A DNA stretch of 50,967 nt from Oligoflexales bacterium. Lineage in GTDB: Bacteria; Bdellovibrionota_B; Oligoflexia; Oligoflexales; JALZUQ01. The DNA lies in assembly GCA_023301465.1 (NCBI GenBank), contig JALZUQ010000015.1:1-50967 (forward strand). The letters are read 5' to 3'. Every line of letters begins with the position of its first letter. Positions within the stretch are counted from its first letter, which is position 1. This document shows positions 45,515-50,967 of the stretch, one piece after another. The notes beneath the pieces are model-generated. The model was not told the DNA's origin and searched no databases. It saw only the letters and a list, made by a program, of their open reading frames with translations. Both the position numbers and the translations under genes were made by a program.

Positions 45515-46228
45515 ATGTACTATCTTTTAGCTTTCAGTTTTATGTTACTTAGCGTGGTTAATCTCCTTGCAAAGCCTTCTCCTGTTGATGGCGAACAAGT
45601 GGGGATTATTATCATGGGTAATATTCTTCACAAAGATCAAAGTAAAAATGTAGCCTTGATTAAAAACACTGAAACAAAAAAAGTACGAGCAATTAAAAAA
45701 GGTTTTGTTGTCAATAAAGACTATCTGACAGAGCTGATCACTGAAAAATATATAATTATGAAAGATAAAAATACAAAAAAAGAATACCTAGTATATCAAG
45801 ATAAGTTTGCAAAAGAATTTAGAAACAAAAAAAGTTCTGTTCCTAAAAAGTTAAGTAAGGTGGACACTTCTGGTTACTACTCTGAAGATGGTTTTGAGCG
45901 TAAAAATGGAAAGATTAAAATGACCAAAGAATTTAGGGATGACCTTGTTAAAAACAAGCTATCTAAAGTCTTAATGCAAGCTACAGCTGAAGCTCATTTA
46001 GAAAACGGTCAAATCGCAGGTTTTAAATTGAGTCAGATTGATGATGGAAGTATGTATCAAAAAGCGGGTTTACAAGACGGTGATGTTATTAAGTCTATAA
46101 ATGGAATTGAACTTAATAATGTAGCCGGAGCAGTCAAACTTCTTCGAAATCTGAAAGGCTCCGGTAATATTAATCTAGATTACACTCGTGGTGGTTCTTC
46201 TCAAAAAATTGAAATTGACGTTCAATAA
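45515..46228 (+). CDS. GspC-like protein with PDZ domain
   Basis: A 237-residue exported protein. An N-terminal hydrophobic segment (YYLLAFSFMLLSVVNLLA) serves as anchor or signal. Next comes an HR-like domain (~28-90: GIIIMGNILHKDQSKNVALIKN), a basic linker, and a C-terminal PDZ domain (~150-237: GFKLSQIDDGSMYQKAGLQDGDVIKSING). This order is that of type II secretion GspC, which links the inner-membrane platform with the GspD secretin. No other gsp gene is adjacent. AGAGGA lies four bases upstream. Confidence 0.82.
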   Translation: MYYLLAFSFMLLSVVNLLAKPSPVDGEQVGIIIMGNILHKDQSKNVALIKNTETKKVRAIKKGFVVNKDYLTELITEKYIIMKDKNTKKEYLVYQDKFAKEFRNKKSSVPKKLSKVDTSGYYSEDGFERKNGKIKMTKEFRDDLVKNKLSKVLMQATAEAHLENGQIAGFKLSQIDDGSMYQKAGLQDGDVIKSINGIELNNVAGAVKLLRNLKGSGNINLDYTRGGSSQKIEIDVQ

Positions 46229-46233
46229 TTATT

Positions 46234-47985
46234 CTACTTCACATCAACGTATTTTAATATATTCCCAATGACATCTCGTTGAGGCCACATTACGGTGTTT
46301 TTATGCCATAAAAACACTTGCGTTCGTGAGTATGAGCTAATAGATGGACAGTCCTCTACCATGATACTCGATAATTTTTGATACATTTTAGTTCTTTCAG
46401 GGCTTGGTTGCATCGTGGATGCTTTCGCAAAAAGTTTGTTATACGCTGGGTTATTGTAGTTTGACTGGTTAGATCCCGGTGATGCATTAGGACCATAAAA
46501 GAGTGCTAAAGTGTTTTCAGCATCAGGATAGTCTAAGCCCCAGCCCATAGGGATCAGCATCGCTTTACGATTTGAAATGGCCTTCGTTAAATCTCCAAAA
46601 GCTGCATAACCTTTAAATTTAATTTTATTTTTTGGGTAACCAATAGCTCTAAGTGAACCTCGAAAATGTTCAAATTCTTGTCTCTTTTTTACAGAGCTCA
46701 CATTATGGAGCTCTAGAGTTGGAAGGTTTTTAGAATTCCAACCATGTTTTTTTAAAAATTCTTTGGCTTTTTTAGGTTGGTGAGTAACAGAGTCTTTACT
46801 CAAGTTAGGGTCATAACCATCAACGCCAGGAGGTACAAATCCCGGATAAGCCTCACCAAGGCCTAAGTAAAATTTTCTAATGGTTGCTGGCCAATCATAA
46901 GCCATCCTTATAGAGCACCTTAATGCCTTGTTTTTTTCGTTTTGCTTCGGGTTCTTATGATAGCCGATACTATCATTATCCATATTAAAGTGAATAAACC
47001 TGAGTCCTGTTTCTATGCCAGACCGAACATGATATTTTTTTGCATAGGAGTCCTTTAGAATCACAGGTTGTTTTGTCTTAAGAACATTGTCTAACTGCCT
47101 TGAATTTAAAACCGTCCATTGTACTTCATTTCCTTTCGTAAATGAATTCCATCGTGCAACTTCTTCTTTAATCCAATTCAGTTCAACTTTATCCACAATA
47201 GGCATTGTCTTTCCTTCAAGGCTAGAAATTCCTGTGAAACCATGAACTGCTTTATTGTATCCTTCCTTCTTCAAGCTAAAAACGTCTTTACGGTATTTTG
47301 GGTTCTTGATGAGTACAGTTTTTTGACGTGTGTGGGATGTAAGGATAAATGGACCAGATCCAACTGGTTTTATAGATATTTCTTTTCCATACTTAAGAAT
47401 TGCTTCTTTGGCGACAACGGCTGATTGACCCATGGCGAGGGTGTAGGTGAGTTGAGGAAATGGTTTTGTTAATACTATTTGAATCTTGTATTTAGAGAGA
47501 GCCTTTAGACCAGCTACATCTTTGTTATAGTCTGATCCAGCTTTTTTCCAAGCATCCAAGCCTTTTATTTTTCCTTGCCAAAGCCACGCACCACGAGATT
47601 TGTTTTTTGGGTCAAAATGCCTTTTGAGAGAATACACAAAATCACTTGCGACAACTTCACGTCCTTTTCCTTTGTTAAATGAAGGATCATCTTGAAAATA
47701 AACACCGTTTTTTATTTCGATGGTATACGTAAGACCGTCTTTACTTACCATTGGCAATGATTTTGCTAGGTTTGTTTTGAGCTCATATGGGGTCTTAAGG
47801 TATTTGTATTCATATAATGTGTCATATACAGCGGTAATAACAACATTACCCACCAGAGAACTATTTTGAACGGGGTCAAAAGTTGTGGGTGCAGCATCTT
47901 CTGAGAACTTAAAGGTTTTTGCAAACAAGCTGGAGCTTATGACAGTTATAAAAAGAAGAGCCCTGAGGGCCATTGGGTGGTGCAT
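46234..47985 (-). CDS. ABC transporter solute-binding protein, family 5 (oligopeptide/OppA type)
   Basis: A 583-residue periplasmic binding protein for peptides or similar solutes. The signal peptide (MALRALLFITVISSSLFA) is followed by AAPTTFDPVQNSS and then the family's conserved VASDFVYSLKRHFDP block. AGGAG is seven bases before the ATG at 47985. No permease or ATPase gene is adjacent, so it works with a transporter encoded elsewhere or as a receptor. Its promoter region shares a palindromic operator with the divergent Tat-protein operon. The stop is five bases from the convergent GspC-like gene's stop. Confidence 0.94.
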   Translation of the reverse strand: MHHPMALRALLFITVISSSLFAKTFKFSEDAAPTTFDPVQNSSLVGNVVITAVYDTLYEYKYLKTPYELKTNLAKSLPMVSKDGLTYTIEIKNGVYFQDDPSFNKGKGREVVASDFVYSLKRHFDPKNKSRGAWLWQGKIKGLDAWKKAGSDYNKDVAGLKALSKYKIQIVLTKPFPQLTYTLAMGQSAVVAKEAILKYGKEISIKPVGSGPFILTSHTRQKTVLIKNPKYRKDVFSLKKEGYNKAVHGFTGISSLEGKTMPIVDKVELNWIKEEVARWNSFTKGNEVQWTVLNSRQLDNVLKTKQPVILKDSYAKKYHVRSGIETGLRFIHFNMDNDSIGYHKNPKQNEKNKALRCSIRMAYDWPATIRKFYLGLGEAYPGFVPPGVDGYDPNLSKDSVTHQPKKAKEFLKKHGWNSKNLPTLELHNVSSVKKRQEFEHFRGSLRAIGYPKNKIKFKGYAAFGDLTKAISNRKAMLIPMGWGLDYPDAENTLALFYGPNASPGSNQSNYNNPAYNKLFAKASTMQPSPERTKMYQKLSSIMVEDCPSISSYSRTQVFLWHKNTVMWPQRDVIGNILKYVDVK

Positions 47986-48009
47986 GTATTAGCTCCTAAA
48001 GATAAAATT

Positions 48010-48019
48010 ACAATATGTC
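48010..48019 (+). repeat. operator-like repeat, copy 1
   Basis: ACAATATGTC recurs at 48079-48088, 69 bases away, in the same orientation and within the palindrome there. This copy lies just before the ABC binding-protein gene and so could serve its promoter. Confidence 0.45.
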
Positions 48020-48065
48020 TAAAGCACGAAATCTATGCGATGCGAACAGGGTAAGCTATCAATGT

Positions 48066-48092
48066 TTTTGACATAATGACAATATGTCAAAA
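48066..48092. promoter_or_regulatory. palindromic operator between divergent genes
   Basis: A perfect 10-bp inverted repeat, TTTTGACATA and TATGTCAAAA, with a 7-base spacer that itself contains TGACA. It lies 20 bases before a TATAAT. This is the usual form of a site for a dimeric transcription factor. Confidence 0.65.
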
Positions 48093-48111
48093 CAATCGAC
48101 AGGATTTGAAC

Positions 48112-48117
48112 TATAAT
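48112..48117 (+). promoter_or_regulatory. -10 box of the Tat-protein operon
   Basis: TATAAT with no good -35; the -35 position falls at the right arm of the operator, so the promoter is probably activator-dependent or operator-controlled. The expected leader is ~70 bases. Confidence 0.5.
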
Positions 48118-48194
48118 ATCTAGTGATTACAGTTGTTTGTATTGGCATAGGCATTGCAACTATTCCTCTGAACATAAAGTATTCAGAGGTAATT

Positions 48195-48968
48195 ATGATT
48201 TACAAATCTTCTAGAAGGTCGTTATTAAGACGCGGAGCTGGTATTGTTCTCGCTTATGGAGCTAGAGGTATCATTCCAGGCATACTATGGAGTGTTTCAA
48301 GAGTAGCAACAGCTGTTGATTACCGAGATCTAATTATCAGAACAGCTGTTCCAGCTGTAAATGGACCAAATAGCAATCTAGTATTAACTGCTGAATCACT
48401 TCGTGATGGAGTCGATGTAGCAGGTTTAAATGGGTTTGAAGGTAATAGTCACGATCACCCAATTATTGTGACAGCTAGTCAGATTGCCCAGCTAAATAAT
48501 GGACAAACTGTTAACGGACAAACGCAAGGTGTCAATGGAGATAACTCTCAACATACACATGGTTTCTCAATTTCACCTACTGATTATGCGAGTACGCGTA
48601 TTCTGAAAGGTGAAGATGAAGCAACTTCAGATAATTCAAACACTTCAGAAGATGCATCAAATAGTTCAACATCAATCAATGGTTTAAGTAATAGTTTTGC
48701 TATTACCTTAACAGAAGATATTACTCCTTATTTAATTGTTGAATCAAGGTATGAATTACAGTCTTCAAATATAAGTTACGGGGTTTCTAGTGATAATTCA
48801 GAGCCTACAAACTTCTTGGCTTTAGGTCGGCTTGCGATTGGCGGCGGTCGCTACCTATACCGTTCACAAGCGAAGGTTTCTTTAGAACAAGTAAAATATA
48901 TCCATGTTTATGGTAAAAATAGAGACGGTGAATTACTCCACGATGCTTTTGAAATAGGGAGAAGATAA
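48195..48968 (+). CDS. Tat-exported protein with paired-histidine domain
   Basis: A 257-residue protein. The ATG at 48195 has AGAGG five bases upstream and opens a Tat signal, KSSRRSLLRRGAG (R7-R8), followed by a weakly hydrophobic stretch; an earlier ATT/GTG-type frame start at 48123 is not favoured. The region at ~92-140 holds NSHDHPIIVTASQIAQLNNG and then QHTHGFSIS, matching in pattern the pair in the 30410 protein. A Ser/Asn/Asp-rich linker and a beta-rich C-terminal domain (ALGRLAIGGGRYLY …) follow. It is probably a metal-binding periplasmic or surface protein. A small lipoprotein gene follows after one base. Confidence 0.78.
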   Translation: MIYKSSRRSLLRRGAGIVLAYGARGIIPGILWSVSRVATAVDYRDLIIRTAVPAVNGPNSNLVLTAESLRDGVDVAGLNGFEGNSHDHPIIVTASQIAQLNNGQTVNGQTQGVNGDNSQHTHGFSISPTDYASTRILKGEDEATSDNSNTSEDASNSSTSINGLSNSFAITLTEDITPYLIVESRYELQSSNISYGVSSDNSEPTNFLALGRLAIGGGRYLYRSQAKVSLEQVKYIHVYGKNRDGELLHDAFEIGRR

Positions 48969-48969
48969 A

Positions 48970-49188
48970 ATGATGAAACCAATACGATTACTACTCTTAT
49001 CAGTTACGATTCTATTTGCAGTAAGTTGTGCAGATGAACAACCAGTAGGCCAGACAATAGGTGCAAAAACTCAGTTTGATCAAACAGTCCTAAGTACTAG
49101 TCAAAGTGATCTTGATGTCATTGATAATTGGCAATCTGGTACCACTAGAGGTAATGAGTTTTGGAAAATTAGACGTGTGACAAACTAA
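48970..49188 (+). CDS. small lipoprotein
   Basis: A 72-residue lipoprotein; signal KPIRLLLLSVTILFAVSC with lipobox AVSC, leaving a ~50-residue mature part rich in Gln, Thr and Asp that ends FWKIRRVTN. It starts one base after the Tat-protein stop, so they are co-expressed. It could anchor or assist its partner at a membrane. Family unknown. Confidence 0.72.
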   Translation: MMKPIRLLLLSVTILFAVSCADEQPVGQTIGAKTQFDQTVLSTSQSDLDVIDNWQSGTTRGNEFWKIRRVTN

Positions 49189-49290
49189 AAATCTTATAAC
49201 CTAAAAGTAGGGCGAGAAGGTAGTGCATGTTGGCTTTATAACACCTAATATGTAAATATGCGTCTTGTGCCGTGGTTATAGAGAGTTAGC

Positions 49291-49319
49291 TTGAAACTAT
49301 TTCATTTTTCTACTTTAAT
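49291..49319 (+). promoter_or_regulatory. predicted sigma-70 promoter of a non-coding transcript
   Basis: TTGAAA (49291-49296) and TTTAAT (49314-49319), five of six matches each, exactly 17 bases apart, in a region without genes. Confidence 0.55.
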
Positions 49320-49325
49320 TTTCTC

Positions 49326-49546
49326 ATGATAGTTGGCGGCATTCATGTTGCAGGCTCAATTCCCAAAACAAAAAATTGCTTAAATCAGGCAGAGATATAT
49401 CTAAACCGATAGAGAGTTTACCGGAAAAAGTACTCCTGGTGGATTAGAATCGATGCTCTAACTACTAGAAAATCTGGGGTTTCTCCCGACGTTAAAATGA
49501 TTGTAGTCCTTTAGCCCTGAAAGATAGGTTCTTTAAGGGTTTTTCT
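49326..49546 (+). ncRNA. candidate small RNA of about 220 nt
   Basis: The segment between the promoter-like pair and the terminator has no open frame and contains several short complementary stretches. It does not resemble tmRNA, RNase P, SRP or 6S RNA as far as I can judge by eye. It might instead be a long 3' untranslated tail of the Tat-protein operon. Confidence 0.4.
49515..49546 (+). terminator. intrinsic terminator
   Basis: CCCTgAAAGA / TCTTTaAGGG stem (one internal mismatch), loop TAGGT, followed by TTTTTCTT. It is over 320 bases from the nearest upstream gene. Confidence 0.75.
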
Positions 49547-49781
49547 TGATAATTGAGTTATTATAGAATGTTATGTTAAAAACTGGCAGATATCGGTTCA
49601 TTTGATTTAACCCTCACCAACCAGTCAATTCCCCTTGTGTCTTATAAAAGCACTAAGACAAGCAAATAAAAGGACCAATAAAGTAACAATTAAAACAATT
49701 GCTTATGCTTCTATGTGATTTTTTTTACCGAAGTTAACGATAGACCTAATGAGCTGCTTTTGTGAGCAAGCCGGAGGTTTT

Positions 49782-50967
49782 ATGGTTATTCATTTTTTTT
49801 ATTTATCTTTAGTTTTGTTTGTCATTGCTGGCTGCTCTGTCGATAACATAGCGAGAGATCAGATATTATTAGGGAATGAAGGCCCGAACTCTCCAGTAAC
49901 CATTGACCCTAATAATGGTGCTGAAAAAGGTCTCGTTAACCCTCAAACAGGGCCAACTTTAGACCCTGACGACGGTGTTCCGATTGATGAAGCAAATTTG
50001 CCTCCTGGTACATTTATTTCAAATAGAGATGCAACTAATAATGGTGGAAGTGGAAGTGCTGAAGAAGGTCCCGTTGTTGTGTTTCAGCCTCCAGTATTAC
50101 CAACCTCTGTTACAGGAGCTCACTTAACAGCAGTATTTGTTGAGTGCCAAACATCATTTGAGTTTGATATTACATCAAGTCAGCCTTTCTCAAGCCTGAC
50201 TTGTCAAGCTGGTCGTTACCTCGATACACGAAGCTCATTTAGTTTGGCGTCGTATATTCAATTCGTACCTTTAGAGGCAGGTCAGTTAGATCCTAGTTGG
50301 TTAACTGAGTGGGAATTAACTTTCCCTGATGATGATAGTGGGTGTGTAGTGTCTGAGTCAGGTGTTGAGTATACGTGTACTTTTCCAGATACTCATATAG
50401 AGAAAAAAGGAGAGGTGCTGTTTACGGTGACTCCTCCAGAAGGTTCTGGAATACCTGCTTACTCAACAAGAGGCACCTCTATTTTTATTGGTTGTAGTGA
50501 AGAGTTGGATAATAGGGTTCCTTTTGCTAACTCGACTCCTACAAATTTAGTGCCTGATGTTATTATAATATGTTCTGCTGATCAGTTTAACCGAATTGCA
50601 GATACAGATACATATGGTGGTAAAACACCAGCTGATCGTTTAGCGATGGATTATTATCTAGCGGGGGATTTAAACTTTACAGGAAAATCCATCAATATTA
50701 TTGGGAGATCATCAACGGAAGCTTTTGCAGGGAAGTTTTTAAGTGATGGGCGTGAGATTTCTGGTGTTAATTTATTATCTGATGATAATAATCCATTGGG
50801 TCTATTTGGAAGTGTGAACTCTGCAACAATTAGTGATTTTAGTCTGAGTATTTTAAGTGTCGAGAATACGGGTACATCTTCATCTGCTTGCGTAGGTGGT
50901 TTAGCGGGTGAGGTGAAGGGTTCTGTAATTTCTAATGTTGATATCAATATTGGTAGTATTTCAGGTG
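49782..50967 (+). CDS. large lipoprotein with GLUG-like repeat, 3' end outside window
   Basis: An open frame of at least 395 residues that continues past the window end. ATG at 49782 with GGAGG four bases upstream. The lipoprotein signal is VIHFFYLSLVLFVIAGCS with lipobox IAGC (Cys18). A Pro/Asn/Asp/Gly-rich linker (~30-110) leads to a Cys-containing beta domain (pairs near VECQTSFEF/LTCQAG and SGCVVS/YTCTF, suggesting disulphides). A later region (YYLAGDLNFTGKSINIIG … CVGGLAGEVKGSVISNV) resembles the GLUG motif found in repetitive bacterial surface proteins. It is likely a surface-exposed adhesin-like lipoprotein. Confidence 0.85.
   Translation, partial: MVIHFFYLSLVLFVIAGCSVDNIARDQILLGNEGPNSPVTIDPNNGAEKGLVNPQTGPTLDPDDGVPIDEANLPPGTFISNRDATNNGGSGSAEEGPVVVFQPPVLPTSVTGAHLTAVFVECQTSFEFDITSSQPFSSLTCQAGRYLDTRSSFSLASYIQFVPLEAGQLDPSWLTEWELTFPDDDSGCVVSESGVEYTCTFPDTHIEKKGEVLFTVTPPEGSGIPAYSTRGTSIFIGCSEELDNRVPFANSTPTNLVPDVIIICSADQFNRIADTDTYGGKTPADRLAMDYYLAGDLNFTGKSINIIGRSSTEAFAGKFLSDGREISGVNLLSDDNNPLGLFGSVNSATISDFSLSILSVENTGTSSSACVGGLAGEVKGSVISNVDINIGSISG

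Larger units (their letters stand above)
49189..49781. other. 593-base region without protein gene
   Basis: No frame of useful length exists on either strand. It holds a promoter-like pair at 49291-49319 and a clear terminator at 49515-49546, enclosing a possible RNA. Further on is a loose hairpin (CTTGT…ACAAG near 49637-49665), then the GGAGG ribosome site of the next gene at 49773-49777. Confidence 0.6.

Noticed and set aside
49437-49470. tRNA-like fragment on the minus strand (TTAGAGCATCGATTCTAATCC)
   Set aside because: It recalls a D-arm and an anticodon arm but no acceptor or T-stem can be formed, so it is not a tRNA gene; calling it a remnant would be guesswork.

Overview
The window is AT-rich, gene-dense chromosomal DNA from a Gram-negative bacterium. 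It encodes many lipoproteins, Tat substrates, outer-membrane barrels with TPR domains, PEGA-domain proteins and a Hanks-type kinase with its PP2C phosphatase. It also uses many TTG/GTG starts and packs gene ends tightly. This repertoire suggests the Bdellovibrionota/Oligoflexia or a related former delta-proteobacterial group; that placement is an inference from gene content, not a measurement.

Layout. 0-1.7 kb: a DDE transposase and a possible gene fragment. 1.7-5.9 kb: a minus-strand information-processing block (dnaG, rpoD with a histone-like Lys-rich N-terminus, tRNA-CAU). 6-7.6 kb: yajQ-ychF. 7.7-10.8 kb: small secreted proteins, a CxxCxxCC protein, tRNA-Gly(GCC) and a retropepsin-like protein. 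10.8-15.5 kb: a kinase / PEGA protein / metzincin-like protease operon. 15.7-16.9 kb: an exported MsrA-MsrB fusion. 16.8-20.7 kb: an operon of TPR-barrel, PilZ protein and cN-II-type nucleotidase. 20.6-25.4 kb: an unknown Cys-containing protein, PP2C phosphatase, GYF-like membrane protein and a second TPR-barrel. 25.4-31.6 kb: rlmN, an orphan pseudopilin-like protein, an unknown membrane protein, and a periplasmic redox cluster (two CxxCH proteins and a Tat lipoprotein with paired His motifs). 31.6-33.8 kb: pta-thyA-folA. 33.8-36.9 kb: an intergenic pair of DnaA boxes, a degenerate-GGDEF/EAL protein and small Flp/TadE-like genes. 37-43.7 kb: a five-gene MoxR-DUF58-vWA-DUF4159-vWA operon. 43.7-48 kb: a secreted protein behind a leader hairpin, a LOG protein, a GspC-like PDZ protein and an oligopeptide-binding protein. 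48-51 kb: a regulated Tat-protein/lipoprotein operon, a probable non-coding transcript, and a large lipoprotein running off the window.

Two themes stand out. First, a Ser/Thr kinase operon and a PP2C operon flank a PilZ operon within 15 kb. Two of these three units contain a TPR domain fused to an outer-membrane barrel, so cytoplasmic phospho- and c-di-GMP signalling may be connected to the envelope. Second, two separate loci encode Tat-exported proteins that share a paired-histidine domain (SHxH/F ... HxH), each followed directly by a small lipoprotein gene. One sits among c-type cytochromes, the other behind a clear palindromic operator. This second theme is the best candidate for an undescribed system.
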